Assembly: GCA_030374805.1 (NCBI GenBank)
Contig: JARGSG010000050.1
Span: 372,001-436,000 of the forward strand
Reading direction: 5' to 3'
Source of the DNA: Gracilaria gracilis
Lineage: Eukaryota; Rhodophyta; Florideophyceae; Gracilariales; Gracilariaceae
Length of the DNA: 64,000 bases
In this document: one piece after another, positions 31,893 through 43,319 of the stretch
How the letters are laid out: each line of letters opens with the position of its first letter
Position numbering within the stretch: the first letter of the stretch is position 1
The notes under the pieces: model-generated
The model's input: only the letters and a program-made list of their open reading frames with translations
Database searches by the model: none
Told to the model about the DNA's origin: nothing
Made by a program: the position numbers and the translations under genes

Positions 31893-33233
31893 CTCTGCTT
31901 CAACGCCAGTGTTGGGGAACATATGTCAAAGGCAGCGAAGAAGCTGTGAGACACGATGAACTTGAGAGCAGCGGTTGCGACGCGTATCCAGCGAGGGCGC
32001 GAAGAAACAGCTCTTGGAAGTCGCAAACGGCATTCGATGTGAAAGACCTGGTGTGGGGGCAATGAAGGGAGATCCGATGGTGGAGACGGCGGTCGCATTG
32101 TGGACACTGTAGCGGAGCTCGGAGACGCCATGGTAGAGAGCGGTGATGGTGCACCAGGAGTAGTGGTGGTACGACAAGAGCGGTGGTGGTTGAAAAGGTC
32201 AATGATCGCAGTTAATTGTGGTGGGCTTGTTAAGGTGGGGGGGGGCAAAGAGGCAGTCAGGGTAACAGTGGATCGGCTGGAATGATAGGATTGCTGGCAG
32301 ACTGGAGCTGACTCCAGGAGGTCGTGTTGGCTGGTGCCCTGCGGGTTTGGCTCCCAATTTGCCGCGACGGGAGATGTGGTGTTGTGGTCGTTGCAGGCCT
32401 GTGATTCACACGGTGGCTCAACAGAAGGCTGGTGTTGTTGCTTCAGTAGCGGCAATTGCGGTGGAGGAAAGCCGGTGAGTGCACAGGCCAAGGTGGTGCT
32501 TTCGCAATAACACTGCTACTGTTGCGGCGCTCTAGCGCTGCGGAGGCTGTATTGTTCGGGCGGAGGCAGCAGTGCCTATGAGCAGCTAACGGTGTTGAAA
32601 ATGTGTGGCCTACGCGCGTTGAAAGCGGTGCGCAGCATGTGGGGCAGAACGACTGGCGGAGCCGGAGAAATAGCGATAGAACGACGATGGACAGCAGCTA
32701 CGGCTGCCTGTGTTGCATTGCTTAGCGCCCTTTTAGCCCGGAGACAGTGTGCAGCGGGGTGTACAGAGTGTAGGGAATGGCACGGGGGCTGGGCGGTGGG
32801 TGATAGGCGTCATGGTTCTGTTGTGGCACGAACTATGGAAGGCGATCAGGGCAGTTGAGGCCAGCACGCCGTCAAAGTCAGCGGTGGAAGCGAGCGCGCC
32901 ATCTCCGTCGGCGTTTGAAACGAGCGCGCCATCGCCGCCGGTTGAAACGAGCACGCCGTCGACGCCGCCGGTTGAAACTAGCACGCCGTCGCCGCCGCCG
33001 GTTGAAGCGAGCACGCCGTCGCCGTCGGCGCAAGCACGACGTCACGGTCGGCGGTTGCAACGAGTGCGTCGTCGTCGTCGGCGGGCGGTCGTCGTGCGAA
33101 ATTGGTCACGCTCCTTGCTCCCCCCGGCAAACGGTGTAACCCGCGCACAAGTAGACACGCGTGCCCGTGTGTTTGCGTGCCAGTGTGCACGTGCTACACG
33201 TGCGCGATATTGTGGGGAGGGATAAGGTCTAAT
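31893..33233 (-). repeat. MULE right terminal inverted repeat
   Basis: Inverted copy of the left repeat. It is about 70 bp shorter, mainly because the GGCGACGGCG-type tandem repeat (here about 32,880-33,050) has fewer units. The outer edge carries GCACGTGCTACACGTGCGCG and ATTGTGGGG. Confidence 0.85.
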
Positions 33234-33240
33234 GAAGGGA

Positions 33241-33978
33241 TCTAAGTGTCCTGGTTTTAAGAGGTTGAAGCCTACGAATCCGCTTTATCGGAAGTTGTTA
33301 TCGTACCGTTACTATCGGTTACAGAAGTCCGAATGGACCGGAACCTCTAGAAGTACCGAAAAGGTGAGGGCGAACATTCGTAAGCTCAGCGTGACACTCA
33401 AGAATCGCGATTTTACAGAAGAAGGCCCCATCCGGGTGCTGGATTTCCTCTCTAGGTTCGTTCATGAAGCCGATATTCTTGGAATGGCGGAGGGACAGGC
33501 GTACGTTGCCTTCCCTTCTTACCTGAAAGGTCAGGCTGAAGACCAGTTTATTTCCATCCTTGGATCGTCAAGAGCCTCGGAAGGTGGCGTTACTTGTTGG
33601 CCCGAAGCGGTTCATTACCTCTTAAGGTCATTGGCTACTGGTCATGCCATTCAGCAGGCTACGTCGGCCCTTAGGGAACTGAAGCAACGTCCAGAAGAAA
33701 CGGAAACAGCTTATTTAACGCGCCTGAATACGGCTTTCCACCGCTGTGATAATGTTCATCCTTCACAGGAGAGATGTGCGATGTTGGTATATGGGTTAAA
33801 TCCCGCGATTCGGGCACTTGTAGTCCGTTATCGGGACGAGAATCGGCAGATAACCTATTTGGAATTGGTACAGTACGCCCGGGCTGAAGGGGATACGCTC
33901 AGAGTTCGGCGTCCCTCCAAATCAAAGCCTCGTAAGGTACTGTTTGCCAACAATTCTGACTCTTCTCTCGCCCTTTAA
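33241..33978 (+). pseudogene. Element A1 gag, capsid part (fossil)
   Basis: A retrotransposon capsid domain is recognisable from the run FHEADILGMAEG-like helix, VAFPSYLKGQAEDQF and LREL...YLTRLNTAFHRC, typical of Ty3/Gypsy gag. It lies just after the right end of the MULE. Confidence 0.75.
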
Positions 33979-34164
33979 TGTGGGAATGAAGTCAGTATGG
34001 ACATGGATAATTTGCACCTCAAAGGTAGTAATCCGAGTTCTATTGGCACCTCAATTGCCACTTCTGAATTGCCGTCAACCACGGTGCCCTCTACGGAGTG
34101 CGATCCGGCCCTGTATGCTCAGGATCGCCGAGTTCCGGCAGCACCGATACTCTAAGGAGGTCGC

Positions 34165-34560
34165 ATGATGAGGAAAACTCGCCCAGGATGGAGGGATAGC
34201 ACTCAGCAGGGCCGTGTTATAGCGCGTCCCACCGATGGTTCAACCGCAGTGATCTGCTACGAATGTTATGAAGTTGGTCATATTTCACCGCAATGCACGG
34301 TCCCGGCACGGGATAGGTTGAAAATCGTCACTCAGTTCGAGTCTCTGACGCCCGAGGAACAAGCACGAATCCCCAGAACATTCTATGAAGGCGCTAAGCA
34401 TTCGTTGGCCCTTCAGAGATCTGCTGGAACCATGCATGGTAACTCTGCCTTTGCGCAGAGTAACCTTCAGGCTCAGCCTCGCGAACCGGTAAACGGGAAT
34501 CAGGTAGGTCTCTCGGAGGGAAATCGCTTGCATCAGGCGGTTCTATCTTCGAAAAACTAA
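34165..34560 (+). pseudogene. Element A1 nucleocapsid zinc-knuckle region (fossil)
   Basis: CYECYEVGHISPQC is a CCHC zinc knuckle of the retroelement nucleocapsid type, followed by an F-E-S-L-T-P-E-E-Q helix and a low-complexity tail. The position between capsid and protease is normal. Confidence 0.8.
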
Positions 34561-34739
34561 ATATGGGAGTCTCCCCGACGGGAGGGGTGTCTTCCAAGTC
34601 AAGACGCCCGAGGCGCCTCCGCTTCGCTCCCCAACTGTTATGATCCTATCAAAGAAAATTGCAGCCACCTACGTAGATTCGAAACACTTTTGTGTTCTTT
34701 GTCGACCGTGGATACGGGCCTGTAATCCCCGTTTCCTGG

Positions 34740-35688
34740 ATAGAATCCTGGTCATGGCCACGCGGAACTATAAAGTTTACGCCGATCTTGGCCTTTCAGA
34801 ACATTTTATAGTTCGTCAGTTGTCGGTCCTAGACACAGGCGCCACTCCTGACCTTATTCACAGGAAATTGATACCGCCTACTCTTCAGGAACGTGTTCGT
34901 TACGGTCCATCAATGGATATTTCGGATTCCAACAACAATCCGATTAGTACGGCTGGTTACATTTCGCTCCTGGTGAGATTAGAAAGGCACCTCGTGAAGG
35001 TAGATTCGTCGTTTGCGATTCGCTAGCCGCACCAATTATACTGGGTTGTGATTTTTGTGACAGGTTTGTGGAAAATATCCGTCCTCGGAAGCGTACCATA
35101 GAAATGGAAGACGGTTCAATAATTCCGATTGTCCGGAGACCTCTGCGAGCCACTACGCGGAGACACGTACCGCTTCCTGTTGCACATCGGCCTACCAAAG
35201 GCACAGCGGCATCAATGAAGTTGCACGTGCTCAAATCGGTGCACCTTCCGCCGGAGTCCCAGGTGTGGGTCGAAGTCGTCACCAAACAGTTTGGTCTACA
35301 CACAGTGCAGCCGTCACCGGCACTATATGAAGAGCGCCAGATCGCTTTGGCTAATGGAGTTGTAACGATTCAACCGGATGAAGTCTTTAAGGTCCTCGTC
35401 GCCAATCTTGGCAAAACCAAACAATGGCTAACAAAGAACCAATTAATTGGCATGGTACTACCGCACACAGCTGCAGTGATACCCACAAAGATTCCGATTG
35501 GAACCGTGCTCGGTGTATCTGACCCTGAGGAGGAGGAGGAGGCCGCCAAACTCGCCGAATTACGGAATAAGTCACTTGAAGCCGATACGAATGATACCCA
35601 GAAGAACTCGGGTTCAGACATTTCAGCACATTTTGAGGTTAAGCCGTTGCCACCTGGCACTGAACAGACGAACCCTGTTGAGGAGTGA
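34740..35688 (+). pseudogene. Element A1 protease and linker region (fossil)
   Basis: The retropepsin active-site block VLDTGATPDLIH is near 34,830. The following region to 35,688 (with FEVKPLPPG-like linker and an E/D-rich stretch) is the usual connector before reverse transcriptase in chromoviruses. Confidence 0.7.
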
Positions 35689-37515
35689 ATGAAGCTCAAT
35701 TTGGGGCACGTACCGAGGTTTCATCGGGAAAAGCTACGCGATATGCCTCGCGAGTTTACGCCCATGCGGAATGGTAATCTCGGAACAATTGGAGTCACAG
35801 AGCATTGCATCGATCTAATTCCGAACACTCGGCCCACTGCTCAACACCCTTACAGGGCAGGACCAAAGGCCCGAGAAGAGGAAAAAGCTCAAGTCGAGAA
35901 GATGCTCCGAGCCGGCGTGATTGAACCCACGCAATCCCCTTGGGCGTCACCAGTTGTTTTGGTGCCGAAGCCAGATGGATCATGCAGATTTTGTATCGAT
36001 TACCAAAAGTTAAATGCGGTTACAGTGAAAGACGTATACCCAATTCCCCGTATGGACGAATATATTGATTCTCTAGGGAGCGCGAAAGTGTTTACCACTT
36101 TCGATGCCAATTGGGGATACTGGCAAGTGCCCATAAGGGAAGAAGATAAGGATAAGACGGCCTTCGTGTGCCATCAAGGCCTGTATCGTTTTCGGAGAAT
36201 GCCCTTTGGGTTAACGAATGCCCCCGCAACGTTTCAGCAAGCGGTTGATATCCTCCTGGCTAGATCCAAGTGGACCACCTGTTTGGTATACTTGAACGAC
36301 GCCGTCGTCTTTTCCAATAACATGGAAGACCATCTCACCCATGTACGGGAAGTTATGACCGTTTTACGGGACGCAAGGATTACCTTGCAGCTTAAGAAGT
36401 GCGAGCTTTTCACCGAATCGGTTAAGTACCTTGGACATATTATTCGCCCATGTAAGCTCTCGATTGACGAAGTTCGGGTGAAATCCTTGAAACAAGCGAA
36501 CCACCCAAGAACTCAAACGGAGCTTCGATCCTTCTTAGGCCTGTGTAACGTTTACCGTCGTTTCTTGCCGAACTATTCGGATATCGCTTCGACGTTGAAC
36601 AAACTCCTGATGAAAGGAAGACCAGTGGAATTGGAACCCTTTGGCGATGCGGAAGTCTCCGCATTTGCGGGACTAATTGAAGCTGTAACGTCGCCACCAG
36701 TCTTGGCCCTGCCGAAACCCGGCTTACCCTACGAGGTTGACACTGATGCGAGTGCGAACCAAATTGGTTGTGCGTTGTTCCAGGTGCAAGAGTCTGGAAA
36801 ACGGCACCCTATCGGGTATTGGTCGAGGTCACTGAATGTGCACGAACGGAATTACTCCGTTTCGGAGAAGGAATGCCTTTCCGTTGTATGCGCCCTCTCA
36901 ACGTTGAGACCATACTTGATTGGAACCCACTTTCGGGTACACACGGACCATTTTTGCCTACGCTGGCTCATGTAAATCACCGAACCGTCGGGACGACTGA
37001 TGAGATGGAGACTTCGACTCTCGGAATTTGACTTTGAAGTAGTGTACAAGAAAGGCTCCTTGAATTTGCAGGCAGACTCTCTATCCCGTTTGGGCACTTC
37101 AGCAGAAGCTGAACCCACCGAGGACACGGGAGAGATACTATGCTTTAAGGTTGGTGACCTCGATGAGGGGAAGACAGAAATCCTATCGGATGAAGTGTGT
37201 GATGATATCCTCGCCACACAGACTGTAGAACCGGATACCGGGTCATTTGTACCGATTTCGCCCGAGGAGATGATACGGGAACAGCAGACGGATCTCTTTT
37301 GTACACAGGTTAGGGCCCGTCTGAACGGCGGGTATAGAATACCTTTCCAGGTGAATGACCAAGGCTACTTGTTGCAAACTGTTGAAACCAACCCACAAAT
37401 GGTGATACCTCACTCCTTACAGAGTCGCGTATTGCACTTGTCACACTATGTGAAGTCGGGAGCCCACCCGGGAGGAAGAAAGCTTTATCTCACCTTAAGA
37501 AGGGACCTCTATTGA
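35689..37515 (+). pseudogene. Element A1 reverse transcriptase and RNase H regions (fossil)
   Basis: Reverse transcriptase blocks of Ty3/Gypsy type are present in order, from CIDYQKLNAVT through FTTFDANWGYWQVPI and RMPFGLTNAPATFQQ to YLGHIIRP, followed by RNase H with VDTDASANQIGCALFQ and the HTDH block. After it comes the usual connector to integrase with an H-x-x-H-type start near 37,430 (LHLSHYVKSGAHPGG). Confidence 0.85.
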
Positions 37516-37521
37516 CCCGCA

Positions 37522-39069
37522 ATGGCGTTCGACTGTTACGCAGTCCGCCGCTCCTGTCAGGCTTGTGCCAAGAATGCCGTCAAATTAAGAAAGTTCTCGA
37601 AGGAGTTAACGTTGTTTCCCGCACGGGCGCCGCCGGAGTTCGTCGCCATTGATATTCATGGAGAATTGATTAAGACCTCTCGAGGAAACCGGTACCTACT
37701 GGTCATCACCGAAAGGTTCTCTAAATTGGTTAGAAAAGTGCCGCTCAAACGGATAATAGCAGCCGCTGTGGCTCAAGCGTTTGTTACAAACTGGGTCTTT
37801 GTGTATGGCTCACCGGTACAGCTACTTTCCGATAACGGCTCTTAATTCACCTCGAAGTTCTTTCAAGACGTGTATAGGATCCTGGGTATTAGGAACTTAT
37901 TCACTACGACTTATCATCCCCAAGCGAACGGACAAGTAGAGAGATTTAATCGAACCATCGTTGGTGCTTTGAGATCCTATGTGGCAGATCATCCCAAGAC
38001 GTGGGATCAGTTCACGGACGCTATCGCGTATGCGTACAACACCCAGGTTCATCGGGTAACAGGACTTACACCATTTGAGCTAGTACTGTCGAGGAGAACA
38101 CCTCCTCTAGCCATCAAGCCGCAGCCAATTCTGGATACGTTCCCATCACCGGGCTTGTACCGCGATGCGTGGAAGAAATGGCTCACAAAGCTGGTACCTG
38201 CAGCACGTGCCTCTATGGACAGAGCTCAACTCGCCTACAAGCGCAACTTTGATAGCCGAATTCGGAGACCGTTACCTAACTTACAGGTAGGAGATTATGT
38301 GTTCCTTCGTAAGGAGTATTACAACCCGGAGAACGAACGCCGCAACAAGTTATCGCTGATTGCGGATGGACCCTATAAAGTTATTTCCATGTCTGGAGAC
38401 ACGGTCGTGCTGGAAATTAATAACCAACACGAACGGATATCACGCGATCGCGTCTACAGAGCACCAAGCCCACTCCAACAATTGGTAACGCTACTGGAAA
38501 CCGGAACTAGAGTACCTGCAACACAGGAAGGAACGGGATCAAACGGGAACAATGCGAACCGCCCGTCGATTCTTCCGCACCAAGAACGGGGTTTTTCGGA
38601 CCTACTTGAGGTATCAGTGCTAGTCAAGGATAGTCCGCCCTCTCGAGCTACGCCTACTCACTCAACTCGAGTTCGACCCCCGGCTACGGTAATATCAGCT
38701 GCCGTATCGCACCCTAAGGAGGGGGAGGACTCACGTAATCCCGCTCAGGCTGCTCAGACATCTGCTGGATTGGCTGACGTGCTTGAGCTCTCAAAGAGAC
38801 AGGAGCCCGTATCGGGAATATCGCCGCTAACACACACGCGTGTGGGATCCTCGGTTCAGGCGAATGTCAGTAATGAACAGGAAGTTACCCCTGTGGGGAA
38901 GACCACTGCTAGTGATGAGAACCCTCGTGGGCAAACGTCCAAGTCGTTGGCTACTCCTACGCTTCGCTCGCACGAGGCGCAGAAGGCAAGACGTACCGAA
39001 AAGACGGTCTCCGCCGACCCGTCAATGGGTCAGCGCGGCGATGAGCCCCATGGGAAGAACCTACAGTAG
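37522..39069 (+). pseudogene. Element A1 integrase region (fossil)
   Basis: The zinc-binding CQACAKN block is followed by the integrase core: FVAIDIHGEL, LLSDNGS and TYHPQANGQVERFNRT with the catalytic glutamate position, then the GPY/F-type block (DGPYKVISM) and a long hydrophilic tail that ends at 39,069. The equivalent tail in A2 lies at 63,541-64,000. Confidence 0.85.
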
Positions 39070-39886
39070 GTGTTGTGAAGTGGAGGATCCTTGTGGATAG
39101 GGTCGTGGAGCCTGGTTCAGGAAGTGGACGCATGCAATTTGCATGAAGGAACCTTGACGGGTGCGCTGTGTGGCGCAGAAGTCTCCGTGGGAAGCGCGCC
39201 ATCATCGGCAGATAATTTGCAGGAGTGCCGCTCGCGTGTGCAAAATTGCACGTATCGGTGGGGGGGCAAAATACTTTATTCTTTGAGTGCCAGCGGCTAG
39301 CGGTGCATGCGCATGCGCGCGCGCGGGTGCAGAGTGGCACGCCAAATTAATTCATTTGATTTTTTGGCTTGCCACGGTGCATGGCGTTTCCGGAATCAGA
39401 CGATAGTGCACATGGCCACTTGGCAGGTTTGTCGCCCAATAGGGATGCGTTGCACTCCATAACGTGCCAGAATGCCGAGCCAATCACATGGCGCTGCATT
39501 GTTGCAACCCGCCGCCATGTGCAATGGAGTGGTACGTTGCCGTGGCCCGGTGAATCCGCCACCCTGTGTAGGGAGTGGGCAAAGCAGTATCTCCGTCGCA
39601 ACGGCTCTCCCGCGTCGAGAAGCAACTTCTCCTGGATCAGAAACGTCGTCGTTAGTTAGAATTGATGTCCGGTGGGAAAAGAAGTTAGTTCACTGGACTC
39701 CGGAAGTGAAGAGCTTCCACGAGAAGCCACTTCTGTGGAGATTGGCAGCCGAAAACGGAAGTTAGCCATTCTCCGTCGTGACGGTTAGCGCTCTCGTCAA
39801 CGAGACACCACCACCTCACCGAAGCTACCGGAAACCCGTAGTTGCTTGCGTGTATTCGCTCGGGTTACGTAGAGAAGTAAAGTCCA
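39070..39886 (+). other. Element A1 spacer between integrase and chromodomain
   Basis: About 800 bp without a known domain. A short frame ending LLWRLAAENGS at 39,763 has a clear counterpart ending LSWRLAAESGS in A2 at 63,057, both preceded by ALPRREATSPGS. This could be a small extra reading frame or the head of the chromodomain-bearing polypeptide. Several TGCACTCCA/CCAATC motifs repeat loosely between 39,400 and 39,540. Confidence 0.45.
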
Positions 39887-40135
39887 ATGTCGGGAACAAC
39901 CAAAGGAACCGAAGACGTCGGGGTATACCCACAGGATTTCGTGGTTGATCGTACCGTGAAGCACGATGTTGCCCAGCACAGGAAATTAATCTATCGCGTC
40001 CGTTCGTACGCCTATCTCCCAGAGCAGGACACTCGGGAGCCAATTGAGCACCTTCCGAGGACCAAGATCATCGCTTATTACCGAAGAACCCGATCCGCAT
40101 TACCCCCAACTCTGGATAATGCCCAAGTGGGATAG
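39887..40135 (+). pseudogene. Element A1 chromodomain (fossil)
   Basis: The short frame holds a chromodomain-like fold: DFVVDRTVKHDV, then YRVRSYAYLPEQDTREPIEH, matching the pattern V-x-x-I...Y-x-V-x-W-x-G-Y...T-W-E-P. Chromoviruses use this to target integration to marked chromatin. The same domain is at 62,687-62,935 (minus) in A2, where the pattern is clearer. Confidence 0.8.
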
Positions 40136-40515
40136 AACCGTCACCGACACCTGGTAAAAATGGTTTGCCGCTACGCGGTGGGTTGCGAGGAGATCTAAGA
40201 AGAGAAGAGAAGACACCAACAAGGTCGGTCTTATGTACAGTATGAACAAAAAAAGAACGCACCGAACTGTCGGTTCATCGCCGTATAACGGAACTAAGAA
40301 GTAAGAAGTAATGAAGTATCTAGGAAGATGTTGCCACGAATGGAAATGAAGTGCATCCTGGTTAGGAAATAAAGAAGGAAAAGGAAGGAAGTATGAAAGA
40401 AGCTCGAACACGAAAAACATCCTACAGGAGGAGAGAAGTAATGCCAAGCTGTGGCCTGATTGGGTTTATCGTATCCGAGCGACAGAACTACACGCCCTCA
40501 GGCACCCGGGCCAGA

Positions 40516-42483
40516 CTACTGGTGGCCAGCGTTGCTTCCGGGAGCAAGCGTCGCAAGACCCCAACCCGCGGGAGCTTGAGTGCCCTCCGCAGGGACTTGT
40601 GCAACGTCAGCGCCCGTATTCGGAACACCCACAAGGGGGATGTCGTCGTCCACCACCTCGCCATTACCATGATTCAAGGAGGAATCGACCCAGACCGCTG
40701 GAGGCCAATAGTCGTCAGGGAACACGAACCCAGTCGGGTGTTTAATTTGCCTAGCCCTAGGGGCCCGCATCATCGCTCTAGCATGAGCCTCGAAGATCAT
40801 TTGCCGTCCCCACGGATCGTAGTACTCGAAGGTCCCCGAGCGGGTGGATATTCTCCCCGGTGATCGGTCGTTGCCACGAGGGCCACCTTCTGGCTGCCAG
40901 TTCACTGGAATCCGGTCCCAATTGACGGCCTCGATGAAGCGTAGGAGCACGTGAACCTCTCCCTGGTTGGAATCGGACCCCAAGGGTATAGACAGATCCT
41001 GTTGCCGGATAATCCATCGGAGCATCGGAGGGAAGTACCAGAGACGGTAATGATCGTATGTATCCCACAGGAGATTTACCGCCACGCGGGCACCCCACTC
41101 CGCCGCAAAGGGCGTCCAGTACCCAGAGCAGGGATCGTTCAATATTCTACAGCCCACATAGTAGAGGCACGGAGGAAGTTCGGCGTAGCACCCTCGCGGG
41201 ACCTCGACATTCGGCCTCCAGCTGGGAAGCGCAGCGTATCGCCCCGGCAGGGAGTTGTAGCACAATCGCTCAGCCTCCAAGTGTGGATACGGAATCAGGA
41301 ACTCTCAACGGGACCGCAAGCTTCGCTCAAGCCGCACACGGCACTCAAAGCCCCCCAAGAAATCTTTGGATGATCGCCGAAGGTATCGGAATTCCGCCCG
41401 AAGAAGGAAACGACTCCAGAGAAGCAGACCATCGACCACGTTCGGTATCTCAGCCCTATGGGGAGATTCGTTGAACTCCGCTAATGCGTATCTGTAGGAC
41501 CTCTCTTCGAAAGTTCGGAAATGTGACACGTCAAAGTCGAGCCGCAACGGTACCAAGTGATCCGATCGAACACGGCTAGCTCCTTCATAGGCAGCACGAG
41601 CCCACAGTGCCCTAGTGCGACTAAGGGAATCACCGCCCGCACAGAACAGGTGCAGGGGATCGACCGCCACACGGAGACGCCAGCTTCTGGACCCAACTAC
41701 TTCGCGATGGAGCCCATCTGGGAGGTAACCGTTCTCAGTATACCAGTCAATAAGAGCCTCGTCGGCTACTGCCGTCGGATGAAACCAAGGTGCATGGCAA
41801 TACCCCTCGCCATGCTGCCGGGGCCGTCTGAAACGGAGACTTTCAAAGCTGATCCAGCCCCTGGCATTGACCGTTAACGGCATCGCTTGCTCGGAGTTCC
41901 ACGCCGCTGCGTCGACATCGGCAGCCTGAGGAGGCGCTGCGGGGTCGTAGCCTTGCGAAGATTGTCCAGGTTGAGCGTCCTGTTGGGAGAAGTAGCCAGG
42001 AGGTTGGTAACCAGTTGGATGGTACTGCGGCTGTGCGTGAGAGCCCCCTTGAGGGAGAGGCATCGAGTTAAACCCGCCGAATTATCCGGACGAGCCTGCC
42101 ATTTGGTAAGGAGACTGCTGACACCCCGAGGTTTGATGAAATGGCACCATAGCTTGGGACGAATGGAACTGAGATGACGCCTGCGGAGGAGGTTGTTGAA
42201 AGCCTATGTAGGAAAGGTTCTCGAAGGGAGCAGCACTCGACGAAGCCGCCTGTGAGGCACTTGAGGAAGAGTTCCCCGGAAGCGGGTTAGTACCGAAAGG
42301 GTTCATGCCTACTGTAGGAGAGAAGGTTGGAGATGACGGTTGTTGCCGCGAAATCGGAGGAGAGTGATGTTGTGTACCACGCTTTGGTTCAGAAAGCCGT
42401 GAAGGTATTGCCGAAGTCTCGGCGTCCGCCATTCTGAGGATCAGTACTTGTGTACCGGTCGCCGGCACCTTCCCGCGGACCAA
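40516..42483 (-). pseudogene. Antisense reading frame of the A-family retrotransposon, A1 copy (fossil)
   Basis: The minus strand between the chromodomain and the 3' LTR carries the counterpart of the 638-codon frame found whole in A2 at 60,389-62,305. The start (AEI/AET after MAD), the P/Q/S-rich head with YHPTGYQPPGYFSQQ, and the body with AMPLTVNARGWIS are all recognisable at about 85-90% protein identity by eye. This copy has a few breaks. No known domain. Because it lies antisense to pol, it would need a promoter in or next to the 3' LTR. Confidence 0.7.
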
Positions 42484-42500
42484 AGCGCAAAACCTTTGCT

Positions 42501-42513
42501 AAAGAGGGAGAGA
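42501..42513 (+). other. Element A1 polypurine tract
   Basis: AAAGAGGGAGAGA directly precedes the 3' LTR start TGTGGAG, the position where plus-strand DNA synthesis is primed. Confidence 0.8.
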
Positions 42514-43316
42514 TGTGGAGCAATGGCCATCCGATGTCAATACAATGAGGTTTCTCATAATAGAGCTCTACCCATTGAGCTCTGACGTGTCAGACTATGA
42601 ATATGGACCCCTTTCGGGTGAAATTGGAAATAATGTTGGGGACGTACCTTGTTAGGTTAATCTGGGATAGAACCTATGAAATAGGTGTACAGTAGGGCCT
42701 TGTGGCGTATTTGTCCAAATATTTGGCGTCACACCCGCTGGGTAGGTACTTTGGCACCCTGAAACTGGGTTGTCCACCTGTAGAGCCCTCATGGGAGTCC
42801 GCAGCCCTAGATACAGTAGATAGTATATATGCGCGGGTAATCTCGCCTTGGAGCCACTAAGTAAAACTCACCTGAGTCGTCTTTTCTTCCTGAAGTACGT
42901 GGTCTTCATCCCGAAGGCTGAGCTATGATTGTTACTGCCTACGTAGGTTCAGGACTCCTGTAAGGAGAGTAACCACGACTGGTCTCGGTACAATCACGCC
43001 TCAGGGTCCCTAAGGAAGTTCTTTACTACCAGTTTCTGGCTTGTTTCGCTAATTACCACAGTATCATGTTGTATTTGTTGTCGTTCGCCGAGGTACCGGA
43101 TCGTTGTTGAGTTCATCGTTTTCCTGGTGCAGGCCTCGCTTCCGCCTCTGTACAGAGTTATACTTGGACACTCGTGTGTGTGTGTCTCGTTCGGCTATCG
43201 TCCCTGTTCCCACCGTTGGCACGGGCCGTAGCTGCGCTCGTGTGGTTCTCCGTAGGAGCATTACACCGTCTTACGGCACCGATCGCTCCACTTCTAGACT
43301 CGTTCTCTTCTGAATT
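42514..43316 (+). repeat. Element A1 3' LTR, left part
   Basis: Matches the 5' LTR from its first base (TGTGGAGC) to TGAATT, about 803 bp. The match stops abruptly at 43,316; the missing last part of the LTR is found at 56,127-56,324. Confidence 0.9.
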
Positions 43317-43319
43317 ACC

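Larger units (their letters stand above)
27529..33233. mobile_element. MULE (Mutator-like) DNA transposon with 1.4-kb terminal inverted repeats, inserted in A1 gag
   Basis: About 5.7 kb bounded by long inverted repeats (27,529-28,936 and 31,893-33,233) with matching outer ends (CCCCACAAT close to each edge). GAAGGGA occurs immediately outside both ends (27,522-27,528 and 33,234-33,240); a 9-bp duplication AAGAAGGGA / ATGAAGGGA with one mismatch fits the 8-11 bp expected of MULEs. The minus strand encodes a MULE transposase with a SWIM finger. The two inverted repeats look about 92-95% identical by eye, so the insertion is younger than A1 but not fresh; the transposase is broken. Confidence 0.85.

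Noticed and set aside
31817-32491. A 224-codon minus-strand open frame inside the MULE right inverted repeat
   Set aside because: It lies within the terminal repeat, the same sequence in the left repeat is not open over its length, and the residues are low-complexity S/P/T.
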